Assembly (NCBI RefSeq): GCF_014695725.1
Contig: NZ_JACJOU010000033.1
Location: 62,001-126,000, forward strand
DNA length: 64,000 nucleotides
Direction: 5' to 3'
DNA from: Microcoleus sp. FACHB-672
GTDB lineage: Bacteria > Cyanobacteriota > Cyanobacteriia > Cyanobacteriales > Oscillatoriaceae
Below the pieces are notes generated by a model that was given only the letters and a program-made list of their open reading frames with translations, was not told the DNA's origin and searched no databases. This document shows positions 9,309 to 18,174 of this stretch, one piece after another. The position numbers and the translations under genes are program-made. How positions within the stretch are numbered: the first letter of the stretch is position 1; each line of letters begins with the position of its first letter.

Positions 9309-10586
9309 ATGAAAGACTTCCAACCGAACAATTATCTAAAATCTCGCGGTTTTGTCGCCTTTACCTTAACAGGAGTTTTGGCAATCGGGGGAAGTTTATC
9401 CCTACTACAAACAGCAACCGCAGAAGCTTTTAACCGGCAAGACAGAACGGCCCAACAAATCAAACAAAGACAGCCTGCCAGCAAGTTGCCGCAAGTCGTT
9501 GCTAATGCCATCCTGAAAGCTGCCGGTCAACGTACAGGATTGCAACCAAAAGAATTCCGCATTGTTAAATCTGAACAAATTCAAACCAACGGCTGTTTAA
9601 ATTTACCGAAGCCGGCTGAAGGTTGCACAAAAATTAATATGCAGGCTTGGGAAGTCAGCGTAGAAGCCAAACAGCAACGCTTAGTTTATCGCAGTGATAG
9701 CCGTGGTTCCCAAGTCAGACTCAATGAAGCAGCTAGCAATATTATTGACAGCAACCTGCCGAAATCTGTAGAAAAAGCCGTTTTGCAAGAAGCTGCACAA
9801 GCCTGGAAATTACCAGAGAAAAGCTTTCGCATTGTGAAAGCTGTAAAAGCCAATTGGGCTTATGGGTGCGAAGTCTCAACGTTTCCTAATCCTTGTGATC
9901 CAGTCGCGACAACCGGCTGGGAAATTACCTTACAAAACAGACAAAACCGTTGGGTTTATAATACTGACGAAACAGGTTCCCTGGTTAAACTCTCTAAAAG
10001 AGAACTCCTCACGGTTAATACAAAAGCACCTACTGCTGTTGTTGATGTCGCTTTAAAGCTGGCATCTCAACATTTAACCTTGCCAACCTCCGAACTTTTA
10101 ATTGTAGAAATTAAGCAGGAAACTTGGCCTGATGCCTGTTTAGGTCTTCCCAGTTCTGTGGAACGCTGCATGGGAACCCCGACACCCGGCTGGCGCGTGG
10201 TTGTGGAAGGCAAAGCCAAGGAAATTCAAGTCTATCGCACAGATAATGCCGGTTCTCGAATCCGGACAGAAGCAATTGCCGGAATGCCACCGCGCAATGA
10301 CGAAGCACCTAATTCTATTGCTTACGCAGCTTTACGGGAAGCCGGCAAACGTTTAAACGCACCCACTTCTGAATTACGCATCCTCCAAGCACAAAGGCAA
10401 ATTTGGTCTGATAGCTGTTTTGGTTTGCCAAGTCCCGCAGATGGCTGTGCAGTGGGTAACTTCGTGGGATGGCGAGTGATGATAGACGGCAGAGGCCAAA
10501 GCTTAGTTTACCGCACCAATGAGGATGGTTCCCAAATCCGACTGGAAGATCCAAACACTCAGTTGGAAGGCAATAGCCGGCTTTAG
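9309..10586 (+). CDS. Exported protein with four Cys-paired repeats
   Basis: A 425-residue protein with a basic N-terminus and hydrophobic segment (FVAFTLTGVLAIGGSLSLL, residues about 15-33), consistent with a signal peptide. The rest is four tandem domains of 80-95 residues. Each starts with a helix (P..V...AL..A), then a strand with RIVK or a similar run, a Trp or polar residue before a Cys, a GLP-like loop, a second Cys 8-10 residues on, then a W-hydrophobic strand, VYR-D and GS-VRL. The Cys pairs (NGC..EGC, YGC..NPC, DAC..ERC, DSC..DGC) suggest one disulfide per repeat in the periplasm. I recognise the repeat type from cyanobacterial genomes but know no function. Confidence 0.7.
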   Translation: MKDFQPNNYLKSRGFVAFTLTGVLAIGGSLSLLQTATAEAFNRQDRTAQQIKQRQPASKLPQVVANAILKAAGQRTGLQPKEFRIVKSEQIQTNGCLNLPKPAEGCTKINMQAWEVSVEAKQQRLVYRSDSRGSQVRLNEAASNIIDSNLPKSVEKAVLQEAAQAWKLPEKSFRIVKAVKANWAYGCEVSTFPNPCDPVATTGWEITLQNRQNRWVYNTDETGSLVKLSKRELLTVNTKAPTAVVDVALKLASQHLTLPTSELLIVEIKQETWPDACLGLPSSVERCMGTPTPGWRVVVEGKAKEIQVYRTDNAGSRIRTEAIAGMPPRNDEAPNSIAYAALREAGKRLNAPTSELRILQAQRQIWSDSCFGLPSPADGCAVGNFVGWRVMIDGRGQSLVYRTNEDGSQIRLEDPNTQLEGNSRL

Positions 10587-10785
10587 TAAGAGGTCTAACA
10601 AAATAGATTGAGGCATAGACAGTTTATTTTTTGGCACCCTGGAAAATCAGGCCGGTTTCCAATGCCGGCTCAAAAATCCAACAATTCGTAGCCAATTAAC
10701 TTTTTGGCACTCCCGAAATAAAGTTGAGCTGGCTTGAAGCCAATATAGCAGCGTAGACATTAAACAAACTTCTAAACAGGTCAAA

Positions 10786-11427
10786 ATGCAAATGAACCGC
10801 CAATCAACTTTCCGCGCTTTATTCCTTCTCCTGACTGTTTGCACTGTTAATGCTTGTTCGAGTTCTGTAACAACTGCCGTACCTTCACCGGACTCATCTC
10901 CACAAGTTACCGCATCACAATCAGCGCCAAGCGTAACTGAATCTAAGCATAATAATGGAGTAAAACAAGTTGCTCAAGGAGCATCCAATTCCGTTAAAGC
11001 AGCTAAAAGTAAGGTTAAAGTCTTTTTCCCAAAAAGCTCTGCAACCGCTCAAAACTTTACCGATGTTGAGGCTGTGTGGCGGACGACTGAAAGTCAGAGT
11101 GTAGCTACCTTTGCTATCGAACAATTGATCGCCGGCCCTCAAGCAGCGGAACGGCAAAAGGGGTTAGCCGATGCTGTCAAATTAAGAGGAAACTCTAATT
11201 GTGGCCGAGACTTTACCATCTCCGTCACCAATGGAGTCGCCAAAGTGAAATTTTGCAAAGATGTGGTTTCAGCCGGCGTTGGAGATGATGCTCGTGCAAA
11301 AACCGCTATCAATGCCACTCTCAAACAATTTCCGACCGTTAAATCTGCCATCATCCTTGATAAAAACGGTAACTGCTTAGCCGATCAGAGTGGTGAGAAC
11401 TTGTGTTTGAAAACCGCGCAAAGATAG
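10786..11427 (+). CDS. GerMN-domain lipoprotein
   Basis: A 213-residue predicted lipoprotein: the signal segment FRALFLLLTVCTVNAC ends in a lipobox with Cys25. After a Ser/Pro-rich linker comes a GerMN-like domain, seen as VKVFFPKSS, then a helix ending in IEQLIAGPQAAER, then FTISVTNGVAKVKFCKDV and a C-terminal NATLKQFPTVKSAIILDKNG. GerMN domains occur in spore germination proteins and in cell-envelope lipoproteins of non-sporing bacteria. Here an envelope role is likely but unproven. The following nucleotidyltransferase gene is in the same direction and close by. Confidence 0.82.
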   Translation: MQMNRQSTFRALFLLLTVCTVNACSSSVTTAVPSPDSSPQVTASQSAPSVTESKHNNGVKQVAQGASNSVKAAKSKVKVFFPKSSATAQNFTDVEAVWRTTESQSVATFAIEQLIAGPQAAERQKGLADAVKLRGNSNCGRDFTISVTNGVAKVKFCKDVVSAGVGDDARAKTAINATLKQFPTVKSAIILDKNGNCLADQSGENLCLKTAQR

Positions 11428-11555
11428 GATAAACTGACAGAAGACTAGTGCCGGCAATCAATGACATGAAGCCGTTGATGCCGGCACTACTTTTGGGATG
11501 GAAGCTGACGCTGCTTCCTTTATTTGTTGGTTTTCTCTATCTATTTTTACAATCG

Positions 11556-12323
11556 ATGAGAGCGGTTATTCTAGAAACGATTATTGCGGCCCTGCTGCCC
11601 ATAGATTGGGTTTTAGCTTTATGGCAGGGCGGTTCGGCAGCGCACGGATATACTGATGAGTGGTCAGATATTGACATTGCAGTGATCGTTGAAGACTATC
11701 GGGTTCAAGATACCTTCGATATTCTTGAACAATCTCTCAAAACAATTTCTGAGATTCAATTTAAATGGAGAGTGCCAGAACCGGCCTGGCATGGACACAG
11801 CCAGTGCTTTTATCAACTTGAAGGAGTGAATCCTTTTTTACAAATTGATTTTGCCGTACTCAAGCGCAGCAGCCGTAACGATTTTTTAGAAGTGGAAAGA
11901 CACGGTAATGTTGTTGTTGGATTTGATAAAGCCAATCTTGTCACGCCGCCGGCGCTTGATAAAATCAAGCATTTACAAGAAATGCAAGCTAGACTTGCAA
12001 TTTTGAAAAACAACTTTGATTTTTTACAAATTTTTGTTAAAAAAGAACTCAATCGCGGAAACTTAGTTGCCGCAATTTCTAACTACCACTCCCACACCCT
12101 TAACCCCTTAATTGAAGTGCTGGGAATGCTATACCGGCCTAATCGATACGATTTTGAAACTAAATACTTTAACCGAGATTTTCCCGTAGAAGTCATCGAC
12201 CAAGTGGAAAATCTCTACTGCCTGTCCAGCCTTGACGATCTAGCAAAAAAACAACAAGAAGCGGAATTACTTTTTGCCGAAACCGTGAAAAAGGTGGAAG
12301 CCAGTTTCCCTCTGGGATTATAA
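11556..12323 (+). CDS. Nucleotidyltransferase-domain protein
   Basis: A Pol-beta-fold nucleotidyltransferase domain lies at the N-terminus: WQGGSAAHGYTDEWSDIDIAV carries the GGS...D-x-D signature (quoted part slightly longer than the core; the catalytic acids are the Asp pair in SDIDI). A helical C-terminal half follows. The target is unknown; relatives modify small molecules such as aminoglycosides or proteins. The start is uncertain: the frame is open to GTG 11448 and includes ATG 11466, which would add a hydrophobic N-terminal segment (ALLLGWKLTLLPLFVGFLYL). I prefer ATG 11556 because family members usually begin just before this domain, but no good ribosome site supports any of the three. 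Confidence 0.75.
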   Translation: MRAVILETIIAALLPIDWVLALWQGGSAAHGYTDEWSDIDIAVIVEDYRVQDTFDILEQSLKTISEIQFKWRVPEPAWHGHSQCFYQLEGVNPFLQIDFAVLKRSSRNDFLEVERHGNVVVGFDKANLVTPPALDKIKHLQEMQARLAILKNNFDFLQIFVKKELNRGNLVAAISNYHSHTLNPLIEVLGMLYRPNRYDFETKYFNRDFPVEVIDQVENLYCLSSLDDLAKKQQEAELLFAETVKKVEASFPLGL

Positions 12324-13134
12324 AAAACTTCAAAAAATAAAAAAGTAGGATTTACTGAATCAGGCCATGACTGAACGTTTAAAAGTCCTGTTCAAGGGCA
12401 TTAAACGGTTAAATTTATTTGCGCTTATCTTTTTCAAAATTGTTCACTAGCATCTTTCCTAAGATTTGAAAAATAACTAAAATAGGGGTAATTTTTTTAA
12501 TTTCCTGCTAAATGGTCAATAACTTGCGCGGGGGCCTAAGTGACCGAGTTCAACAGCAATCAGGATAGTTTCGGGAGCGAGGCTGGCCGGCTCAGATCGC
12601 TCCCCAACAGGAGATTTTTTTTAATTGTGTAAAATACCGATACAAAGTATTAAAATTTATGCACAAATGTACCCAAAAAATTTGACGGATATCATAAAGA
12701 AAAGTTAAGTTAGGGAGCATAGGTACGAAGACCGAAGCCGTGGGAAGCAAAGTCTTTGTGAAAGACACAGTTAATTCAGCTCGGTGCATCCACTTTCGCA
12801 TCTAACTTCACCAGATCATAGGGTTCGCATCACTCAACCTGAAGACGGCAGTGCCGCCACCAGGATGCATTAACTAGGGTTTATAGAATTTGGCAACTTT
12901 CAAGCCATCGCTTGGGGCTTTAACCTGAGTAAGAAACCACCATTGATAGCGAGGAGCTTTCTAAACAAGCGGACTCAAACTTGACGGACGTTTGAAAGTT
13001 TTAACTTTTGGATGGCCCAATTGTGTTAACCCTACCAACGATGACCAGCATATTTTGGTAGGAAAAGCACGGATATTTAATAACAAAACAACTGTCAAAA
13101 TTCTCATTCAGAGCCATGCAGGAGGTTTCCAAGA
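12324..13134. other. Long leader/intergenic region with possible RNA structure
   Basis: About 810 bases before the PAS kinase gene. No convincing ORF is present. The segment 12700-12990 is less AT-rich than usual spacer and has several complementary runs: GTCTTT/AAAGAC (about 12749-12763), TGCATCC with GGATGCA (about 12784-12790 with 12863-12869), CGGCA/TGCCG (12846-12856) and CAAAC/GTTTG near 12977-12993. This could be a structured 5' leader. It matches no riboswitch class that I can recognise by eye. Confidence 0.35.
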
Positions 13135-15972
13135 GTGCTTAAAACGTCCGTTCAGCAACCGCTTCATCTACAAGCCCCGCACGAAGTTCAAGAGTCAACC
13201 ACTCACAATCACCAGAGGACAGACGTGGCACTGCATGAGAGTGAAGAGCGATTTCGTCGATTTGTAGAACACGTACCGGCAGCAGTCGCGATGGTAGACC
13301 GGCAAATGCATTATTTGGCCGTTTCGCGTCGGTGGCAGACAGAGTACGGCTTGGAATCCGAAAACCTTATTGGTCGATCTCACGACGAATTCTTTCCAAC
13401 CGCCAATCCAGACTGGCAGCAAATTTACCATAACTGTTTAGCCGGCGAACACGGACACAGCCAAGAAGAATCTCTCACTAGACCTGATGGCAAACAAGAT
13501 TGGGTCAAATGGGATATCCAGCCTTGGCATAACTGTGCAGGTGAAATCGGTGGCTTAATCTTATTCACCGAAGTTGTCACCGAACACAAGCATCTCGCTC
13601 AAGCGCTACAGCTAACTCAGTTTGCAATGGACAAAGCGGCTGATGCAGTCTTTTGGATGACCTCAGATGCAAGATTAAGCTACGTCAATGAAGCCGCCTG
13701 CCACTTGCTGGGGTACAGCGCCGAAGAACTACTCTCGCTGAGCGCTCACGACATCAACCCTGCATTTTCTGGCAACCTGTGGGTGGAACACTGGCGAGCA
13801 ATCAAGCAATTTCAATCCTTCACCTTTGAAACCACCTACCGCACCAAAGAAGGTCTCCTGTTTCCTGCCGAAGTCACCGTCAATTATTTGGAATTCAAAG
13901 GTGCTGAGTACCATTGCGCCTTTGTGCGAGACATTACCGAACGCAAACAAGCCGAAATCGCACTGCAAAACGCCAACGAGCAACTCCAGACAGTCTTGGA
14001 TGCCGTACCCGGATTAGTTTCCTGGATCGGGTGCGATCTGCGCTACTTGGGGGTAAACCGGCATTTAGCCGCCGCCCTTAACTTGCCCCCAGAAAGCTTT
14101 CTGGGTCGGGAAGTGGGCTTTTTAGACACCAGTCCCAAATTTGCCGACTTTGTGCGTGAGTTTTTTGCCTCTCCAGACAAGACAGCCGCCCAAGAAGTGT
14201 CTGTGGGCTTTGAAGGAGGTCAGAGCAGTTATTTAATCGTCGCTCAAAAATACTGTCAGGGGACAAGAGCTGTTTTTGTCGGGGTGGACATTACCAAACG
14301 CAAACAAGCGTCTGACGAGTTGCAAAATGCCAAAGATCAACTCCAGGCTGTATTGGATGCCGTACCCGGGTTAGTGTCTTGGTTAGATTCCGATTTGCGA
14401 TATCTCGGAGTTAACCGCCATGTTGCCGCCGCCTTAAATTTGCCGGCTGAAACCTTTGTCGGGAGAGAAGTTGGTTTTATGGAAAGCCGGCCTGGATTTG
14501 CCGAATTTGTGCGCCAGTCTTTTGCTAGCCCGCAACGAACAACTTCTCAAGAAATTTGTGTCGATCATGACGGCGAACGGCGAAGTTATTTGATGGTGGC
14601 TCAAAAGTACAATCAAGGAAAAAGAGCGGTCTTTGTTGGGCTAGACATTACTGAACGCAAGCAGATGGAAGCCGAACTGCGACGCAGTAAAAATCTGTAC
14701 CGCACACTTGCGAGGAACTTCCCCAACGGATCGGTGTGCTTATTTGACCACAACCTCCGCTATACCTTAGCAGAGGGCACCGAGTTAGCTAAAATCGGAC
14801 TTTCTAAAAAGTTAATGCAAGGCAAAACCTTGTCAGAAGTGTTTCCACCCGAAACCAGCATCCTTAGCGAACCGCTTTACCGGGCGGCACTTGCAGGGGA
14901 AGAGACGGTGGCTGAAGTGCCCTATGCCAACCGGCTTTATCTAACCCACACCCTGCCGGTGAGAAACGAACAGGGAGAAGTGCTCGCCGGCCTGGTGATG
15001 ACACAAAATATCACCCTGGCCAAACAGGCAGAAGAAGCGTTGCGCCGGTCTGAAGAGAACTTCAGGCAACAAGCCCAACAGTTAGAACTGGCTTTGCAAG
15101 AACTCCAAGCCACTCAAACTCAACTGATTCAAACCGAAAAAATGTCTTCTCTAGGGCAATTGGTTGCCGGCGTTGCCCATGAAATTAATAACCCAGTTAG
15201 TTTTATTTACGGTAATCTTGCCTACGCACGTCAGTACACTCAAGACTTGCTGAACCTCGTCGATCTTTATGCCAAACACTATCCCCATCCTGTAGCAGAA
15301 ATTCAAAGCCATATTGAGCGCGTCAGCCTCGATTTCCTGACCCAAGATTTTCCTAAACTCCTGGCTTCTATGCAGGTGGGGGCAGATCGCATTCGCGAAG
15401 TTGTGCTTAGCTTGCGGAATTTCTCACGCTTGGATGAAGCCCAGAAGAAGCCGGTGGATATTCACTCTGGAATAGACAGCACGCTGCTAATTTTGCAAAA
15501 TCGGCTGAAAGCTAAGGCAGGGCGTCCAGGTATTGAGGTGATTAAAGAATATGGAGATTTTGCTTTAGTGCCTTGTTATGCCGGCCAACTGAATCAAGTG
15601 TTTATGAATCTGCTCAGTAATGCCATTGATGCGATTGAAGAATCTTTTGCTAGCGAGCAAAAATTATCTGCTTCGCACGCCGAACAACGCACAAAAGACA
15701 AAGGACTGCTTCGGATTTGCACATCCCTCATCAACGGTAAATCCCTGGAAATTCGCATTAGCGATAACGGCCCTGGTATGACTGAGCAAGTCAAAGCTAA
15801 GCTATTTGACCCGTTCTTCACAACCAAGCCGGTGGGCAAAGGGACAGGTTTAGGATTATCCATTAGCCACCAAATTGTAGTAGAGAAACATGGCGGAAAG
15901 CTAACTTGTAAGTCTGTTATGGGTGAAGGTTCAGAATTTATCATTTCGATTCCAATTGACACGAAAGTTTAG
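13135..15972 (+). CDS. PAS-domain sensor histidine kinase
   Basis: A 945-residue cytoplasmic sensor kinase. GTG 13135 is the likely start, with GGAGGT at 13121-13126. Five PAS-type domains precede the kinase: two divergent ones (residues about 40-280), two that are near copies of each other (about 283-395 and 400-515, each starting AVPGLVSW), and a fifth (about 522-640). The kinase core has His682 in GVAHEINNPVSF, the N box NQVFMNLLSNAIDA, G1 ISDNGPGM, F box FFTTKPVGKGTG and G2 TGLGLSIS. There is no membrane segment and no receiver. No response regulator is adjacent. Its catalytic core closely resembles that of the receiver-kinase at 25.1 kb. Confidence 0.93.
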   Translation: MLKTSVQQPLHLQAPHEVQESTTHNHQRTDVALHESEERFRRFVEHVPAAVAMVDRQMHYLAVSRRWQTEYGLESENLIGRSHDEFFPTANPDWQQIYHNCLAGEHGHSQEESLTRPDGKQDWVKWDIQPWHNCAGEIGGLILFTEVVTEHKHLAQALQLTQFAMDKAADAVFWMTSDARLSYVNEAACHLLGYSAEELLSLSAHDINPAFSGNLWVEHWRAIKQFQSFTFETTYRTKEGLLFPAEVTVNYLEFKGAEYHCAFVRDITERKQAEIALQNANEQLQTVLDAVPGLVSWIGCDLRYLGVNRHLAAALNLPPESFLGREVGFLDTSPKFADFVREFFASPDKTAAQEVSVGFEGGQSSYLIVAQKYCQGTRAVFVGVDITKRKQASDELQNAKDQLQAVLDAVPGLVSWLDSDLRYLGVNRHVAAALNLPAETFVGREVGFMESRPGFAEFVRQSFASPQRTTSQEICVDHDGERRSYLMVAQKYNQGKRAVFVGLDITERKQMEAELRRSKNLYRTLARNFPNGSVCLFDHNLRYTLAEGTELAKIGLSKKLMQGKTLSEVFPPETSILSEPLYRAALAGEETVAEVPYANRLYLTHTLPVRNEQGEVLAGLVMTQNITLAKQAEEALRRSEENFRQQAQQLELALQELQATQTQLIQTEKMSSLGQLVAGVAHEINNPVSFIYGNLAYARQYTQDLLNLVDLYAKHYPHPVAEIQSHIERVSLDFLTQDFPKLLASMQVGADRIREVVLSLRNFSRLDEAQKKPVDIHSGIDSTLLILQNRLKAKAGRPGIEVIKEYGDFALVPCYAGQLNQVFMNLLSNAIDAIEESFASEQKLSASHAEQRTKDKGLLRICTSLINGKSLEIRISDNGPGMTEQVKAKLFDPFFTTKPVGKGTGLGLSISHQIVVEKHGGKLTCKSVMGEGSEFIISIPIDTKV

Positions 15973-17372
15973 CATTCAGAGACCCTTTACTAATTTAAAG
16001 ATTTCAAAAAAACTGCCAATAGGCAATGAGGTAACAATAAGGTAAGGCTGAAGCACCCATTTATTAGGGCTAATGGTGAAAAGCTAGAGCTATCTATCTT
16101 TTCTAACCCTATCCCCTTCCCCCCTTCCCTGCTGACTCCACCCTTAAACTGCGTAAGATTTGGCAGGAAAATGTGATTGAGCGCAAAAAGATAGCCTTGA
16201 AAAAGTATGCGAGCTTTCTTTGAACATCTTCACCTGTTAGTCATTAAGCGAACGGCTATTTTTATAGTGCATAGCTTATTTTATCTCAGTTATAAAAGTT
16301 AGCAGAAGCGCAGTTAACAGATAAGCAACCAAAATCAGTTGAACCACCTGAAACTCTTTTCTGATTAACAGAGAGATAAACTTTATTTTCCTGAAGTGGG
16401 CTACTTATACATTCACCACCACCGCAACTGGCGGTTTCGATAAATATTGAAAAATGGATACCTCAACCGATGAAGCTGGAGATATGCTTGTATTTTGATC
16501 GTCAAGTTACTCAAAATATTGAAATCTTAGTTGATGTAAAAAATAATGGTTTGCCTCCATGAGAAATAAAATGAACTTAGTAAACACCAGCAAAGCTTTT
16601 AAAGTTTGCTTTAAGTTAATTTAAATAAGTTTATTTAAATTAAATAAATTTATTATTTATTAAATAAAAGATACGCTTCTACAATCGCTATAAAATACTT
16701 AGAAAATACTTAATTAAATAATTGAATATATAAAAGTTTTCTTCTAGCCATATAAAAAATCATTAAATATAAAACTCATGTTTTTAAAATAAAAAGTCAT
16801 TAAATCTGCTTAATATAGAGTTAAAACTAAAGGCTGTAAAAAAACTAGGAGAATATGGCAATGCTACAACACCTCAATAATTCTTGGTCGAACAGCTTTC
16901 GTATAAAAGCGATTCGAGCCTCCCCCTCCGGAATTCACTAGCGCGACGGTCAAAAAACCGGGAAGAGTTAGAGTTGACAGTAAGCAACTTTGTTGCCACA
17001 CCGGCAGTCATAACCTCACTTCCTCAAAAATCCTTGAACCTTGTGCTTATGCGAACAAAAAGTCAAGTTAATTCTACGGAAACCGATAGACCCAGCAGTC
17101 TTTTGTCTGTATCTATCACTGGATTTTTTGATAATATATGTTACAATTTATTTAGTATGTTCCTAACAAAAGTATGCATTTGCTAAAAAAGTCTCGTGTA
17201 CTCTTGTTTTTCAATCAATTGGCATCGATAAAATTATTAGGGAGCAAGGGGCGTCTGAAGGCTAGGATCGTTTAAATTTGCGATCTGAGTTTGCCGGCAC
17301 ACAAGAAGACCTTCTCCCGTCGGAAAGAGAAAGGTTTGACAGCTGTTAATTTGCTCAAAAGGGAGTTCACTT
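15973..17372. other. 1.4-kb AT-rich intergenic region
   Basis: A long gap between the PAS kinase and the DUF928 gene. Bases 16610-16800 are extremely AT-rich with overlapping TTTAAAT/ATTTAAA palindromes (for example 16619-16670). One short frame with a ribosome site (16855-16941) is listed separately. A 30-codon frame at 16470-16562 (MKLEICLYFDRQ...) has no ribosome site. The last 60 bases contain AAAAGGGAG before ATG 17373. I see no RNA family or transposon remnant that I can name. Confidence 0.45.
16855..16941 (+). CDS. Possible 28-residue small peptide
   Basis: A short frame beginning MAMLQHLNNSWSNSF and ending in SPSGIH, preceded by CTAGGAGAAT (AGGAG at 16847-16851) just before ATG 16855; the second ATG at 16861 is better spaced. 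It directly follows the AT-rich tract that could act as promoter. The peptide has no membrane segment and no known motif. It could be a leader peptide or chance. Support is limited to the ribosome site and position. Confidence 0.25.
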   Translation: MAMLQHLNNSWSNSFRIKAIRASPSGIH

Positions 17373-18167
17373 ATGATTTTGAAAAACTTACTCCAACAAC
17401 TAGCTACCGTTTCAGGAGTTTTGGTTCTGGGACTCGTGGTAGGGTCAGGCTTCAACTCGCCGGCACAGGCTAGCTCACAACCGGCTCTAAGGGATCAAAA
17501 CCTATCCCTTCCTCAAAAAGTTAGTGAAGCCTTCCAACCGCCGGATCGGGGGGCACCGCCCAGCACAGCCGATGGTGGCGCAAGAGGAAGTTGCGGCTTG
17601 TACAAACCGGGTGAAAAAGTTCTCACCGCCTTGACGCCAATGAATTCTTTGGCATTGACGGTATCAGACTTCCCGACTTTTTTGTGGTATGTTCCGAAAT
17701 CTTCAGCCAACACCTTGGAATTCACCCTGCGGGATGAAACGGATCAGGAGGTGATTTATAAAACTCAATTAGCGATGCCAAGTCAAGCCGGCATCGTCAG
17801 CTTTAGCTTGCCGGCAGGTGCTTTACCTCCGCTAGAAGTAGGTAAAATGTACCACTGGTATTTGGCAATCGTTTGTGATCCAGATGACCGATCTGGGGAT
17901 ACGGTCGCAGACGGGTGGATCGAGCGAACCAAAGTCAGCCCAACTGTGGCGAACAAGCTAAAGAATGCTCCTATTAACGAACTGCCCTCCATTTATGCCA
18001 GAGAAGGTATTTGGCATGAAGCTGTGGCTAGCTTAGCTCAACTGCGGCGGAACAATCCGCAAGATTTAACCCTCATTTCAAGATGGGAACAACTCTTGAA
18101 TTCAGTTCAACTTGGCAGCTTCGCTCAAGAACCGCTTGTTGAGGATCGTCAAATAAGTCAGGAGTAA
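17373..18167 (+). CDS. DUF928 domain protein, exported
   Basis: A 264-residue protein with a signal peptide ([16 protein letters not shown] start, cleavage near SPAQAS) followed by a DUF928 domain: [74 protein letters not shown] and a Trp-Ile-Glu-Arg block. The family is common in cyanobacteria; its function is unknown, and it is often encoded beside CHAT and CHASE2 proteins. Start ATG 17373 has AAAAGGGAG upstream. Only 7 bases separate its stop from the start of the TPS-CHAT gene, so the two are almost certainly one transcript and may act together outside the cytoplasmic membrane. Confidence 0.9.
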   Translation: MILKNLLQQLATVSGVLVLGLVVGSGFNSPAQASSQPALRDQNLSLPQKVSEAFQPPDRGAPPSTADGGARGSCGLYKPGEKVLTALTPMNSLALTVSDFPTFLWYVPKSSANTLEFTLRDETDQEVIYKTQLAMPSQAGIVSFSLPAGALPPLEVGKMYHWYLAIVCDPDDRSGDTVADGWIERTKVSPTVANKLKNAPINELPSIYAREGIWHEAVASLAQLRRNNPQDLTLISRWEQLLNSVQLGSFAQEPLVEDRQISQE

Positions 18168-18174
18168 CAGTAGG

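Noticed and set aside
12720-12800. Resemblance of the GGGAAGCAAAGTC segment to the conserved core of the c-di-GMP-I (GEMM) riboswitch
   Set aside because: Only a short run is similar; the GACGCAAAGCC core and the flanking tetraloop receptor are not present, so no riboswitch is claimed.
16900-16935. GATTCGAGCC run resembling a tRNA T-loop
   Set aside because: No matching T-stem, acceptor stem or anticodon arm around it.
16884-17186. 100-codon plus-strand frame
   Set aside because: No ribosome site, starts inside the small ORF region, and the product has no recognisable pattern.
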